From: Alphaproteobacteria bacterium | GTDB lineage: Bacteria > Myxococcota_A > UBA796 > GCA-2862545 | Reading direction: 5' to 3' | NCBI GenBank assembly: GCA_020632875.1 | Contig: JACKET010000007.1 | Span: forward strand, 310,001-374,000 | DNA length: 64,000 nt | In this document: one piece after another, positions 9,575 through 19,348 of the stretch | Position numbering within the stretch: position 1 is the first letter of the stretch | Layout: every line of letters starts with the position of its first letter | The notes under the pieces: model-generated | What the model was told of the DNA's origin: nothing | What the model saw: the letters and a program-made list of their open reading frames with translations, nothing else | The model's database searches: none | Made by a program: the position numbers and the translations under genes

Positions 9575-10807
9575 GTGGAGTCCCGGCAGCTGCGACTGCT
9601 GGCCGCGCTGACGGCGATCCTGCTCGCCCTCACGGCCCTGCTGTGGTTCGGTGACACGACCGCCGATCCGTACGACCCGAACGCGACCGCGGAAGTCGTC
9701 GACCCCATCGACATCACGCTCGCCACCCGGCTCCGCATCGTGCAGTCGCTGGGCGACCGCGACGCGACGCTCGAGATGGAGAAGGCCGACGGCATCTGGC
9801 GCGTCACGGCCCCGTACCAGGCCGACACCGACCCGGGGGCCGTGGTCGACGTGCTCGACGCGGTCCGCGAGTCGACGAAGGGCATCCCCGTCAGCGGCGA
9901 GCCGTCGGGCTTCGGCCTCGAGCCGCCCGCCGCGACCGTCACCGTGTGGATGGAGGACGGCTCGGAGCGCGTGCTGGCCGTGGGGAACGTGACCCCCGAC
10001 GGTGCCCACACCTACGCCGTGGCGAAGGACGGGACCTACGCGGCCGTGCCCGGGCGCCCCGGCGACCCGCTCCTGCGGCGGCCCAACGAGTACCGCGACC
10101 ATCGCGTCTTCCGCTACGAGCCGGGCGACGTCACGCGCATCGCGATCGAGAGCGACCTCGGCCGGCTCGAGGCGACGAAGTTCGACGCCGGTTGGTTCCT
10201 CACCGGGTACTCGCGGGCCGACCTCGACGCGCTCGACAACTGGGTCGTCGACTTCCTCAACCTGCGGGTCGACCTGTTCCTCGATCTCGAGGCCGTCCGC
10301 CCGGAAGACCCGCGTTACACGGTCGAGGTCGAGACGTCCGCCGGCGTCCAGCAGATGTATGTCGGGCGCGACACGCCCTACGGGCCGCTGATCTTCTTCC
10401 GGGACGGCCTGAACGGCACGATGGACCCGGGGCTCCTCGACATGCTGAGCCGCGGTCCACGCGACGTGGGCGCGGCCGATGCGTTCCCGTTCGACGACGA
10501 CGTGACGCGAATCACCCTGTCCGGCGCCCGCGACGCGGTCCTCGAGCCCTCGGGCGACACGTGGGCAGGGGCGGACGACGCCGAGCGCGTGCTCGCCGTG
10601 ATCCAGACCGCCCAGCTCGCGTACAAGGCCGACGCGCCGACCTGGACCGGCCCGGAGCTCACCGTGACCCTCGACGGCGCCACGCGGCACGTCATCGAGG
10701 TCGGCCCGCCCGATGCGGAGGGCTTCCGCGCAGTGCGCGACACGGGCGGAGGCTCGCCGGTGCGCGTGCCGGTCGACGAGCTCGAAGACCTGTTCGCTGC
10801 ACCCTGA
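9575..10807 (+). CDS. DUF4340-type exported protein
   Basis: 410 residues from a GTG start one base after the grpE stop. One N-terminal membrane anchor (about residues 7-26) is followed by a periplasmic beta-rich region with the DUF4340 pattern of repeated W-R-V-T and VGNVTPDG-type units (about 70-160 and 180-260). Members usually sit beside Gld-type ABC transporter genes in gliding Bacteroidota and myxobacteria; no such transporter is visible here. The domain call rests on overall pattern and is moderate. The gene ends 9 bp from the convergent M50 gene; the spacer contains the palindrome CGGATCCG. Confidence 0.65.
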   Translation: MESRQLRLLAALTAILLALTALLWFGDTTADPYDPNATAEVVDPIDITLATRLRIVQSLGDRDATLEMEKADGIWRVTAPYQADTDPGAVVDVLDAVRESTKGIPVSGEPSGFGLEPPAATVTVWMEDGSERVLAVGNVTPDGAHTYAVAKDGTYAAVPGRPGDPLLRRPNEYRDHRVFRYEPGDVTRIAIESDLGRLEATKFDAGWFLTGYSRADLDALDNWVVDFLNLRVDLFLDLEAVRPEDPRYTVEVETSAGVQQMYVGRDTPYGPLIFFRDGLNGTMDPGLLDMLSRGPRDVGAADAFPFDDDVTRITLSGARDAVLEPSGDTWAGADDAERVLAVIQTAQLAYKADAPTWTGPELTVTLDGATRHVIEVGPPDAEGFRAVRDTGGGSPVRVPVDELEDLFAAP

Positions 10808-10816
10808 TCGGATCCG

Positions 10817-11479
10817 CTACAGGATCCACTTCCGCAGCGCGAACAGCGTGCCTGCGCCGACCGCCAGCCAGACCACACCCCAGACCACGCCGGGGATGAA
10901 GGTGATGTCGGCGAGCATCGTCGCGTCGGACTCCATGCCCGGCCGCGCGAGGATGTCGTCGCGGATGTCCCACGCCGCGTACATCACGCTGAACACGCCG
11001 ATCGTGCGGAGGAACCACTGGCTCGCGGAGGGGGGCGCCCACCGCGCGAGCGCGATGGCCCCGATGCTGGCGAGCACGGCGAAGCCGAACCCGAAGCTCG
11101 CGATGGGCCGAACCCACCACGCCGTCGCGCCGAAGAGCACGAGGGCCAGCAGCCACACGCCGACCCGCGAGCGACGCTCGGTGCGACCCAGGAAGAGCCA
11201 CAGGATGCCGAAGGCGAGCGAGCCGAGGTAGCCGGCCGAGAGCACGAAGAAACGGAGCCCCCCGAGGGTCTTCGTGAGGCCGCCCTGCGCGGGCGAGAGC
11301 TCGATGCTGACCACCGATCCGCCCGTCGCGACCGCGGCGAGGGCGTGGCCGAGCTCGTGGAAGAAGACGACCAGCACCTTCAGAGGCCACAGCCACGCGG
11401 AGTCCCAGAACAGCATGGCGACGACGCCGATGCCGACGAGTCCGGCGATGTGGCTCCACTGGGACTTGTTCAGGGACAC
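10817..11479 (-). CDS. M50-like membrane metalloprotease
   Basis: 220 residues from a GTG start with AGGAGGG 8 bp upstream. The zinc motif HExxH is present as FFHELGHALAAV (about residues 38-49) inside the second hydrophobic segment, followed by further membrane segments. This is the layout of the small M50B-like family related to site-2 proteases. The second metal-binding Asp motif is not obvious, so activity is uncertain. It is divergent from the lytic transglycosylase gene and convergent with the DUF4340 gene. Confidence 0.7.
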   Translation of the reverse strand: MSLNKSQWSHIAGLVGIGVVAMLFWDSAWLWPLKVLVVFFHELGHALAAVATGGSVVSIELSPAQGGLTKTLGGLRFFVLSAGYLGSLAFGILWLFLGRTERRSRVGVWLLALVLFGATAWWVRPIASFGFGFAVLASIGAIALARWAPPSASQWFLRTIGVFSVMYAAWDIRDDILARPGMESDATMLADITFIPGVVWGVVWLAVGAGTLFALRKWIL

Positions 11480-11608
11480 GGGCGAGCCCTCCTGTGATTC
11501 AGATACGCCCGAGACCGGGCCGACCTCGCGCGAATGACACGATATGACAGTGACATCCGCTTCCCACGCGGGTTCCTCCTTCCATAGCCCCTCCGCCCTC
11601 GGGTCCCC

Positions 11609-13891
11609 ATGCTGCTGTTCTTCGCTGCGCTCGCATCCTCTGGTGGTGCGCCGGTTCCGGTCCCCGGAACACCGGCCGCCGAAGCCCCCGCGCTCACGCT
11701 CGTCGGGCCGAGCTATCGCCGCACGAGCCCCGTCCTCACGGGCCCGGTGCAGGATGCGCTGCTCGACCGCGACTGGCGCGGCGTCGTCGATGCGCTGCAC
11801 AAGGGCACCGACCACCTCGATGTGACGGGCCGCCAGGAGGCCGCGTTCCTCGAGGCGTGGGCGCTCGTGCGCCTCGACCAGGCCGAGAAGGCCGCGCCGT
11901 TGCTGCCGAAGATCGACGGCGGCGTCACGATCCCCGCGCCGTACCGCGACCTCGTGATCGGCGAGGTGAAGCTCGCGAGCGGCGACAAGCTCGGGGCCCT
12001 CGAGGCCCTCTCCCTGGTGCCTGCGGATGCGGCGATCTACCCACGGGCCGCGGTCCTCCGCGCCGAGACGCTCAAAGAGCTCGGGCGCACCGCCGAGGCC
12101 TTCGAGGTGTTCGAGGCCATCGCGAGCCGGCCCGACCCCGCGAACGGCAATCCACTCGCGCTGCTGGCGCTCGCGTACCACAAGGGGGCCGGCAGCCCCG
12201 AGGCGTATCCGTACCTCCGTCGCCTGTGGACGCACTATCCGACCTCGGCCGAAGCGACAGAGGCGAACCGCCTGCTCGGCAAATACACGGGCGCCGCCTA
12301 CGCACCGACGCCCGAGGAGTGGTCGATCCGCGCCGAGAAGTGGATGTACGCCCGCGACTACGGCAACGCCATCCTCGCCGCGCAGAACGTCCCCGCCACG
12401 AAAGACGTGCCCGCCGAGGCCCTGTGCCGCGCGCTCTACGTGAAGGGGAGGAGCGAGTACAAGAAGAACCAGCTCTCCGCTTCGATCGCCGCGTTCGGGG
12501 ACGCCGGCACGCGCTGTGTCGGGGTGCCCGGCGAATACGGCGCCCGGTCGCTGTACCTCGTCGGCACCGCGCAGTTCCGGAAGAAGCAGTACGCCGAGTC
12601 GGCGGCGAGCTTCGCGCAGATCCCGGGCGCGTACCCCGAGCACTCCATGGCCGACGACGGCTACACGCACGCCGGCATCTCGATGCAGGAGGGCGGCGAC
12701 CTGGCCGCCGCGCAGGGCTATTGGAAGAAGGCCCTCGAAGACCACCCCGACGGCGACACGGCGGCCGAGGCGACGTTCCGGCTGGCGTGGTCGCTCTACC
12801 TCGATGGCAAGACCGACGAGGCCCGCGGCATCGCCAAGCGCCTCGGCGCGCTCGACGTGTCGGTCGACGCCGAGCACGTCGACGCGGGCCGCTACTGGCA
12901 TGCGCGCTGGGCGCTCTACCCCGATGTCGGCAGCCCCTCGAAGCCGCACGAGGCGGGCAAGGCCGAAGCGGTGGCCGGATGGAGCGCGCTGCTCCGCGAG
13001 CGTCCCTTCAGCTTCTACGCCATCCTCGCGGCGGCGCGCCTGAAAGAGGTCGCTCCGGACGTGCTTGCCGAGCTGCAGAAGCGCCCGGAGCGCGAGCCGC
13101 TCGAGCGCCCCTGGGCGGTGCGGCAGGAGCTCCTCGACCATCCGGGGATCCAGCACGGCGCCGCCCTCGCGCGGCTCGGCCTCGCGATCGAAGCCCGCGC
13201 GGAGTGGGAGCGCTGGGAGGGCGAGCTGCTCCCGGACGAGAAGGCCTGGCTCACCGAGCTCCGCATCCTGTCGGGCGACTGGCTGCTCGCGCACGAGGAC
13301 TTCCGCGGCTGGATCCGCGAGCACCCCGTCGGGTCGCTGGGCGAGGGCGAGCGCGCCGTCATCCGGGTCGCGTACCCCGACCGGTACTGGGCCGAGGTCC
13401 AGAAGTCCGCGAAGCCCTACTCGCGCTACGAGCCGCGCCTGTTCCACTCCCTCGTCCGCGAGGAGAGCAACTTCAACCGGCGCATCGTGAGCTTCGCCGG
13501 CGCGCGGGGGCTCTCGCAGCTGATGCCGGCCACGGCCACGCAGACGGCGGGCTGGCTCGGCAAGAAGGTCACGATGACCGAGCTGTTCGAGCCCGACAAG
13601 AACCTCGAGATCGGCGCCCGCTACCTCGAGCAGGTCTTCAAGCAGCTCGACGACAGCCCGTTCTGCGCGCTCGCCGGCTACAACGCCGGCCCGGCGCGGG
13701 TCACGCAGTGGAAGGGGGAGTGGGGGAACGTGCCGACGGACGAGTTCGTCGAGCGCATCCCGTTCCGCGAGACCCGGGGCTACGTGAAGCGCGTGATGGG
13801 CACGTGGCAGACGTACCGGTGGTTCATCGACGACGGGCAGCCCTTCCCCGAGCTCGATCGCCTGAACCACCGCATGCAGCCGGGCGGTTGA
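11609..13891 (+). CDS. soluble lytic murein transglycosylase (Slt-type)
   Basis: 760 residues with a signal-like N-terminus (about 1-20). A long alpha-superhelical TPR-like region (about 40-590) leads to a C-terminal SLT domain. The catalytic motif VREESNF places the acid at Glu619, followed by GLSQLMPATA and the AGYNAGPARV motif. It cleaves the MurNAc-GlcNAc bond of peptidoglycan with 1,6-anhydro product formation, in the periplasm. The architecture matches E. coli Slt70 but is longer. The stop codon overlaps the next gene (TGATG), suggesting coupling. Confidence 0.92.
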   Translation: MLLFFAALASSGGAPVPVPGTPAAEAPALTLVGPSYRRTSPVLTGPVQDALLDRDWRGVVDALHKGTDHLDVTGRQEAAFLEAWALVRLDQAEKAAPLLPKIDGGVTIPAPYRDLVIGEVKLASGDKLGALEALSLVPADAAIYPRAAVLRAETLKELGRTAEAFEVFEAIASRPDPANGNPLALLALAYHKGAGSPEAYPYLRRLWTHYPTSAEATEANRLLGKYTGAAYAPTPEEWSIRAEKWMYARDYGNAILAAQNVPATKDVPAEALCRALYVKGRSEYKKNQLSASIAAFGDAGTRCVGVPGEYGARSLYLVGTAQFRKKQYAESAASFAQIPGAYPEHSMADDGYTHAGISMQEGGDLAAAQGYWKKALEDHPDGDTAAEATFRLAWSLYLDGKTDEARGIAKRLGALDVSVDAEHVDAGRYWHARWALYPDVGSPSKPHEAGKAEAVAGWSALLRERPFSFYAILAAARLKEVAPDVLAELQKRPEREPLERPWAVRQELLDHPGIQHGAALARLGLAIEARAEWERWEGELLPDEKAWLTELRILSGDWLLAHEDFRGWIREHPVGSLGEGERAVIRVAYPDRYWAEVQKSAKPYSRYEPRLFHSLVREESNFNRRIVSFAGARGLSQLMPATATQTAGWLGKKVTMTELFEPDKNLEIGARYLEQVFKQLDDSPFCALAGYNAGPARVTQWKGEWGNVPTDEFVERIPFRETRGYVKRVMGTWQTYRWFIDDGQPFPELDRLNHRMQPGG

Positions 13892-14247
13892 TGGACGAGG
13901 CCCTGCTGGAGCGCGTCGTCGACGTGTTCGTCGACCGGATGTTCGACGACTTCGTGATCGGCTTCCGGTTCGACGGGAAGGACCGCGTGCGCGTGAAGCG
14001 GCACGAATTCGAGCTCGCGCGGAAGCACGTGCTCGGCACCGGCTCGTACACGGGCCGTCCGATCGGCCCGCTGCACCGGGCGATGCGCATCAACGCGGGC
14101 CAGTTCCGCCGCCGCCTCGCAATCCTCCGGACGGTGCTGCGCGAGCACGGCGTGGAGGACGGGATCATCGACGCCTGGATAGAGCACGACCGCAAGCTCG
14201 AGCCGGTCCTGACGGACGGAACCGACTGCGTGCCCCCGGAGCCCTGA
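13891..14247 (+). CDS. truncated-hemoglobin-like globin
   Basis: 118 residues; the ATG overlaps the transglycosylase stop. The pattern Y-T-G-R-P-x-x-x-L-H (about residues 47-56), with a probable proximal His in PLHRAMRI, then F-x-x-R-L and a C-terminal GV motif, follows group II/III truncated hemoglobins. The length also fits. It would bind heme and O2 or NO in the cytoplasm. The distal pocket residues differ from the best-known members, so family is more secure than chemistry. It overlaps yjbQ by one base (TGATGA). Confidence 0.65.
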   Translation: MDEALLERVVDVFVDRMFDDFVIGFRFDGKDRVRVKRHEFELARKHVLGTGSYTGRPIGPLHRAMRINAGQFRRRLAILRTVLREHGVEDGIIDAWIEHDRKLEPVLTDGTDCVPPEP

Positions 14248-14654
14248 TGAACACGGCGACCCTCCGACTGCCCCCCGCGAGCCGCGGCCTGCACGACATC
14301 ACCGAAGACGTGGCGGACGTCGTGGTGGCGAGCGGCGTGACGGAGGGGCTGTGCCACGTGTTCCTCCAGCACACGTCGGCGTCGCTGATCATCCAGGAGA
14401 ACGCCGATCCCGACGTTCTGAGCGACATGCTCGACTGGTTCGCGAAGCACGTGCCCGACGGCGACCCCGCGTACCGCCACCGCGACGAGGGCCCCGACGA
14501 CATGCCGTCGCACATCCGCGCCGCGCTGACGCAGCCTTCGCTGCTGGTCCCCGTGCGGTCGGGTCAGCTCGCGCTCGGCACGTGGCAGGCGATCTACCTG
14601 TTCGAGCACCGCCACGCGCCGCACGAGCGACGGCTGGTGGTCACCGTCTTCTAG
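14247..14654 (+). CDS. YjbQ family (UPF0047) protein
   Basis: 135 residues, the usual family size. The family signature HTSASLIIQENADP (about residues 42-55) and the conserved PSHI and G-x-W-Q motifs (residues about 91-94 and 111-114) are all present. Family members form trimers with metal-binding histidines; some show weak thiamine-phosphate-synthase activity in vivo, and the true substrate is unsettled. It is the third gene of an overlapping run after the transglycosylase and globin, and its end abuts the heptamer array of repeat element B. Confidence 0.9.
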   Translation: MNTATLRLPPASRGLHDITEDVADVVVASGVTEGLCHVFLQHTSASLIIQENADPDVLSDMLDWFAKHVPDGDPAYRHRDEGPDDMPSHIRAALTQPSLLVPVRSGQLALGTWQAIYLFEHRHAPHERRLVVTVF

Positions 14655-14656
14655 CC

Positions 14657-15304
14657 GGGAGCCTGGAGCCTGGAGCCTGGAGCCGGGAGCCCGGAGCCTG
14701 GAGCCTGGAGCGGCGCTCGTGATGCTCTGGGCGTCCTGCATCACGCAGATGACGCAGATGGACGCGGATGACGCAGAAACGAGGGTGTCCCGGGTCCCAC
14801 ACGCTCGTGTCCCCGGGGCGTCGTGTGGTCGTCCTGGGAAGGCGTCCTGGCAGAGCGGCATCGGGAATCGCCGGAGCAGGCGGACGATTTCGGGGCGACG
14901 GCGTTGTGGACCCCCGGGTCTCGCACAGCGACCACAGCGAGCCACAGCGCTCTGTGTCGGACGGGGTCGAGTCTCGAGCGTCGTCCACCCCAGCTTGTTC
15001 GGGTCGACAGGGGACCTCGCCGCGGACCGGAATCGGGATTCACCAGAGCAGGCGGTCGTTTCGGGCTGCTCGGGTGAGCGCGCTCGCCGACGCCCTCCCA
15101 GTCCACCTCGGAGGTTCGGGGAGAGGTACCGTCCGACCCGGCCACGTCGTCGGGGACGGGACCACGCAAGTCGTGGATTGTCCTCCCTTCTGCGTCATCT
15201 GCGTCCATCTGCGTCATCTGCGTGATGCCAGGCGCCTCGAGCGTCACGAACGCTCCGGCTCCAGGCTCCCGGCTCCAGGCTCCAGGCTCCGAGCTCAAGG
15301 CTCC
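14657..15304. repeat. repeat element B with heptamer-array outer ends
   Basis: This fills the gap between the convergent yjbQ gene and the secreted hypothetical. The outer ends are tandem GGAGCCT heptamers at 14657-14711, mirrored as AGGCTCC heptamers at 15252-15304, the latter running over the last codons of the next gene. Inside these lie inverted arms (14741-14784 and 15188-15225) of the same GACGCAGA-unit type as element A. The interior shares a 37-bp identical inverted block with element A (15015-15051) and a roughly 55-bp inverted block with element C (15057-15110 against 29342-29396). No credible gene is seen. Confidence 0.85.
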
Positions 15305-15675
15305 TTCGGGACCTCCCGCGGATCCGCCGTTCGCTCCAGCTTCCACTTCGCCTCGGCGTCGCGCACCCGGGTGACTTCGAGAACATCGCGGCTGCGCTTG
15401 CCCACGTAGTACTCGTCGGTCGTCGCGGTGCCCGAGTAGTGCAGGACGCCCTCCTGCATGAGCCAGGTGAACGACGTGGGCTCGACGCCGCGGATGGTGC
15501 CCCACGCCGTGCCGGTGCCGTCGCGCTCGTAGCAGTCGATGCCCTTCGGGTGCCGCCAGCAGCCGATCATCGCGGCGTGGTCGGCGGCGGGGGCGGGGCC
15601 CTTCGACTTCGCGTCGGGGTCTTCGGACGTGGCGAGGCTCCCGAGCACGGCACACACCAACACGATCCTCCGCAA
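15295..15675 (-). CDS. small secreted protein, unknown function
   Basis: 126 residues from TTG 15675, chosen because GGGAGG sits 5-6 bp before it; a GTG at 15663 is possible. A hydrophobic signal (about residues 4-16) and a polar mature part with one Cys pair (IGCW and IDCYE, about 38 and 47) suggest an exported protein. I recognise no family. Its last three codons and stop lie inside the heptamer array of repeat element B, so the element either grew into the gene or supplied its stop. It is divergent from dnaE. Confidence 0.55.
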   Translation of the reverse strand: MRRIVLVCAVLGSLATSEDPDAKSKGPAPAADHAAMIGCWRHPKGIDCYERDGTGTAWGTIRGVEPTSFTWLMQEGVLHYSGTATTDEYYVGKRSRDVLEVTRVRDAEAKWKLERTADPREVPKEP

Positions 15676-15679
15676 AGAC

Positions 15680-15696
15680 GCCTCCCGACGGGAGGC
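15680..15696 (-). promoter_or_regulatory. hairpin over a ribosome site
   Basis: A perfect 7-bp inverted repeat (GCCTCCC-GAC-GGGAGGC on the plus strand) lies in the divergent spacer. On the minus strand one arm contains GGGAGG, the probable ribosome site of the TTG-started gene. Folding of the mRNA would hide that site, so it may control translation. The structure is seen; the role is inferred. Confidence 0.4.
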
Positions 15697-15754
15697 ATTG
15701 AAGCACGGAACGCGCAGCCCTGCGACCCGCGACCGGCGGCGTTACTGGCGGACG

Positions 15755-18700
15755 ATGGCCTTCGTCCACCTGCACACCCACTCGCAGTTCTCGATCCTCG
15801 ACGGCACCGCCACGGTGTACGCCCTGGCGAAGCGGGCCGCATCCCTCGGCATGCCGGCGCTGGCGCTGACCGACAGCGGCAACATGTACGGCGCGGTGGC
15901 CTTCTACAAGGCGTGCAAGGGCGAGGGGATCAAGCCGGTGCTCGGTGCCGAGCTGTTCGTGCAGCCCGAGGGCGTGCAGCACCGCGACCCCGAGGGCATC
16001 GACGGCGGCTACCAGCTGATCGCGCTGATCGAGAACGACGCCGGCTACAAGAACCTCTGCAAGCTCATCACCTCCGCCATCTTCGACGGCCTGCAGTACA
16101 AGCCGCGCGTCGACCTCGAGGGCATCGGGGCCCACAGCGAAGGGCTGATCTTCCTGACCGGCGGGCTGAAGGGCCCGCTCGGCAAGGCCCTGGCGAAGGG
16201 CGACCGCGCGCTGGCCATGTCGCGGCTCGAGGCCCTGCGCGAGCGGGTCGCCGAAGGCAGCCTGTTCCTCGAACTCTGCGATCTCGGTCTCGACGGTCAG
16301 GCCGACGTGAACGACGCGATCCGCGAGATCTCCCGCGAGACCGGCGTTCCCACGGTCATCACGAATGCCGTCCACTACCTCGACCCCGAAGACTCGGCGG
16401 CCCTCGAGGTGCTGAACACCATCAGCACGGGCGGGTCGATGTCGCGCGACCAGCGCGTCGTCAGCCCGACCGACCAGGCCTGGCTCAAGCCCGAGGCCGA
16501 GCTCGCGGCGCTGTTCCCACACGATGCCGACGCGCTGGCGCGCACGGTCGAGATCGCGGAACGGTGCAACTACGCGTTCGACTTCGACACGTACCACTTC
16601 CCCGCGACCACCCCGCCCGACACCGGGGAGGGTGCCGACACCGACGCGAACTGGGAGTACTTCTACAAGGCCTTCCCGCCGCCCCGCGACTACGGGCTGC
16701 CCGACCCGGCCGTGTCGATTCCGGCCCGTCCGGACGGGGCCGGCAACATCTCCGGCTACTTCCGGTGGTACGCGAACGAGGGGCTGAAGCTGCGGCTGAA
16801 GACCCTCGCCGAGGCGGGGATCGCGCACGACGCCCAGGCCTACTGGACGCAGCAGGACTACGAGATCGACGTCATCCTCGGCATGGGATTCCCGGCGTAC
16901 CTCCTCATCGTCGCCGAGTTCATCAACTGGTCGAAAGACAACGACATCCCCGTGGGGCCGGGCCGCGGCTCGGCTGCGGGCAGCGTCGCCGCGTGGGCGA
17001 TGCGCATCACCGACATCGACCCGATCCGCTTCGGGCTCGTGTTCGAGCGGTTCCTGAACCCCGAGCGCGTGTCGATGCCCGACATCGACGTCGACTTCTG
17101 CCAGGACCGCCGCGAGGAGGCCATCGAGCACGTCCGCCAGAAGTACGGGTTCGACTACGTCAGCCAGATCATCACGTACGGCACGCTCAAGGCGAAGGCC
17201 GCCGTGCGTGACGTGGCCCGCGTGCTCGACCTGAACTTCGGCGAGGCCGACCGCATCGCGAAGCTCGTCCCCGAAGCCCTCGGCACGACGCTCACCGACG
17301 CGCTCGAGCAGGTCGAGCTGCTGCGCCGGATGCGCGACGGCGACCCGAAGGTCCGACGCGTCCTCGACATCGCGCTCGCCGTCGAGAACACGATGCGGCA
17401 GACGGGCGTCCACGCCGCGGGCGTCGTCATCGCCGACCGTCCGCTCGTCGAGTACGCGCCGCTCTACCGCGACGAGCCTGAGGGCGGTCCGGTCGTCCAG
17501 TACGACATGAAGTCGGCCGAGAGCATCGGCCTCATCAAGTTCGACTTCCTCGGCCTGAAGACGCTCGACCAGATCCGCGACGCGGTGAAGTTCGTGGCCG
17601 AGAACCACGGCGTCGAGCTCGACATGGCGCTCATCCCCGTCGACGACGACCCGACCTACGCGCTCCTCGAAGAGGGCGACGCGCTCGGCGTGTTCCAGCT
17701 CGAGTCGTCGGGGATGCGGAACCTGCTCACCGACCTCAAGCCCAACGTCATCGACGACATGGTCGCGCTCGTCGCGCTCTACCGGCCGGGTCCGCTCCAG
17801 TCGGGCATGACCGCCGACTTCGTCGAGCGCAAGCACGGGCGACGCGAGGTCAGCTACCCGCTGCCGATGCTCGAGCCCATCCTCAAGAGCACGTACGGCA
17901 CCATCATCTACCAGGAGCAGGTCATGCAGATCGCCCAGGTGATGGCGGGCTATTCGCTCGGTGAAGCCGACCTCCTCCGCCGTGCGATGGGCAAGAAGAA
18001 CCCGAAGGAGATGGACCAGCAGCGCTCCCGGTTCGTCTCGGGCTCCGTCGAGAACCGCATCGACGAGGGCAAGGCGAACGAGATCTTCGATCTGATGGCG
18101 AAGTTCGCCGCCTACGGGTTCAACAAGGCCCACTCCGCGGCGTACGGCTGGATCAGCTACCAGACGGCGTACCTCAAGGCGCACTACCGGCCCGAGTACA
18201 TGGCCGCGTTGATGACGATCGAAGCGGCGAACACCGACAAGGTGCTGCTCTACGTCACCGACTGCCGCAAGGCGGGCATCCGCATCCTGCCCGTGTGCGT
18301 CAACCACAGCATGCGGCACTTCAGCGTGCCGAAGCCCGCCGATCGGCCCGTCGAGGACGGCGCGGTCGTCGAGGTCATCCGCTTCGGCCTGGCCGCCGTG
18401 AAGAACGTGGGGGAGGGGGCCATCGAGGCCGTGGTCGACGCGCGCGAGAAGGTCGGCGGGCACTTCCGCAACGCCTTCGCGTTCTTCGAGGCCCTCGACT
18501 ACAAGCGCGTGAACAAGCGGGTGCTCGAGAACCTCGTGAAGTCCGGTGCGCTGGACTGCTTCGGGATGCACCGCAGCGCGCTCTACGACGGGATCGAAGC
18601 CGCCGTGCAGCTCGCCGTGCGCCGGCAGGAAGACGAAGCGGCCGGCCAGACGAGCCTCTTCGCCGCCATGGCACCGAAGTCGCGGCCCGTCGACTTCCGC

Positions 18701-19348
18701 TTCCCCGACCGCGTGGAATGGCCCCTGTCGCTGCGCCTCGGCTACGAGCGCGAGGTGCTCGGCCTCTACCTCACCGGTCACCCGATGCAGGCCCACGAGA
18801 ACGACGTGCGGCGCTACGCGACCACCACCATCCACGAGCTCGACCCGTCGACCCGCGACGAGGTCCGCATCCTCGGCCTCGTCGGCGACTCGCGCGTCAT
18901 GAAGACCCGCTCCGGCGACAAGATGGCCTTCGTGGTCCTCGAAGAGCCCGGCGCGACGATGGAGTGCGTGTTCGGGCCCGAGGTGTGGAGCACGTCGCAA
19001 CGGGCCGTCCTCGCCGGAGAGCCCGTGCTCGTCACGGGTACCGTCGACACCCGCCGCGAGGAGCCGCAGATCCGCGTGAGCTCCTGCGAGCCGCTCTCCG
19101 AAGTGCGTGCGCGCACCACGGGCGAGGTCTGGTTCAACGTCGAGAAAGACGAGCTGCTCGCCGATCGCCTCGACCCGCTGAAGGAGATCCTCGCGGGCCA
19201 TCGCGGCGGATGCCGCGCGCGCCTCGTCGTGCAGGACGCGCGTTGGGAGGTGGAGTTGCGCCTGCCGGAGTACCCGATCGAGCCTTCCGCACAGATGGAG
19301 GAGCGCGTGAACGCCCTGTTCGGCCGGGCCGTGGTGACGCTGCGATGA
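15755..19348 (+). CDS. dnaE: DNA polymerase III alpha subunit
   Basis: 1197 residues from ATG 15755 (MAFVHLHTHSQFS). The N-terminal PHP domain keeps its first metal motif HLHTHS, often linked to retained or ancestral proofreading. The polymerase palm motif PDIDVDFC gives the catalytic Asp443 and Asp445. The fingers (PGPLQSGM, GKKNPKEM) and the C-terminal OB fold (about 1000-1085) follow. This is the replicative polymerase of the cytoplasmic holoenzyme. The start has only a weak ribosome site. The stop overlaps the ATG of the next gene (ATGA). Confidence 0.96.
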   Translation: MAFVHLHTHSQFSILDGTATVYALAKRAASLGMPALALTDSGNMYGAVAFYKACKGEGIKPVLGAELFVQPEGVQHRDPEGIDGGYQLIALIENDAGYKNLCKLITSAIFDGLQYKPRVDLEGIGAHSEGLIFLTGGLKGPLGKALAKGDRALAMSRLEALRERVAEGSLFLELCDLGLDGQADVNDAIREISRETGVPTVITNAVHYLDPEDSAALEVLNTISTGGSMSRDQRVVSPTDQAWLKPEAELAALFPHDADALARTVEIAERCNYAFDFDTYHFPATTPPDTGEGADTDANWEYFYKAFPPPRDYGLPDPAVSIPARPDGAGNISGYFRWYANEGLKLRLKTLAEAGIAHDAQAYWTQQDYEIDVILGMGFPAYLLIVAEFINWSKDNDIPVGPGRGSAAGSVAAWAMRITDIDPIRFGLVFERFLNPERVSMPDIDVDFCQDRREEAIEHVRQKYGFDYVSQIITYGTLKAKAAVRDVARVLDLNFGEADRIAKLVPEALGTTLTDALEQVELLRRMRDGDPKVRRVLDIALAVENTMRQTGVHAAGVVIADRPLVEYAPLYRDEPEGGPVVQYDMKSAESIGLIKFDFLGLKTLDQIRDAVKFVAENHGVELDMALIPVDDDPTYALLEEGDALGVFQLESSGMRNLLTDLKPNVIDDMVALVALYRPGPLQSGMTADFVERKHGRREVSYPLPMLEPILKSTYGTIIYQEQVMQIAQVMAGYSLGEADLLRRAMGKKNPKEMDQQRSRFVSGSVENRIDEGKANEIFDLMAKFAAYGFNKAHSAAYGWISYQTAYLKAHYRPEYMAALMTIEAANTDKVLLYVTDCRKAGIRILPVCVNHSMRHFSVPKPADRPVEDGAVVEVIRFGLAAVKNVGEGAIEAVVDAREKVGGHFRNAFAFFEALDYKRVNKRVLENLVKSGALDCFGMHRSALYDGIEAAVQLAVRRQEDEAAGQTSLFAAMAPKSRPVDFRFPDRVEWPLSLRLGYEREVLGLYLTGHPMQAHENDVRRYATTTIHELDPSTRDEVRILGLVGDSRVMKTRSGDKMAFVVLEEPGATMECVFGPEVWSTSQRAVLAGEPVLVTGTVDTRREEPQIRVSSCEPLSEVRARTTGEVWFNVEKDELLADRLDPLKEILAGHRGGCRARLVVQDARWEVELRLPEYPIEPSAQMEERVNALFGRAVVTLR

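Noticed and set aside
10817..13870. Upstream extension of the M50-like gene opposite the transglycosylase
   Set aside because: Only the part from GTG 11479 has a ribosome site and a recognisable domain; the rest is antisense to a clear Slt gene.
14741..19201. Very long minus-strand open frame opposite dnaE
   Set aside because: It is the GC-rich mirror of the dnaE frame; composition lacks any domain and it covers the repeat element as well.
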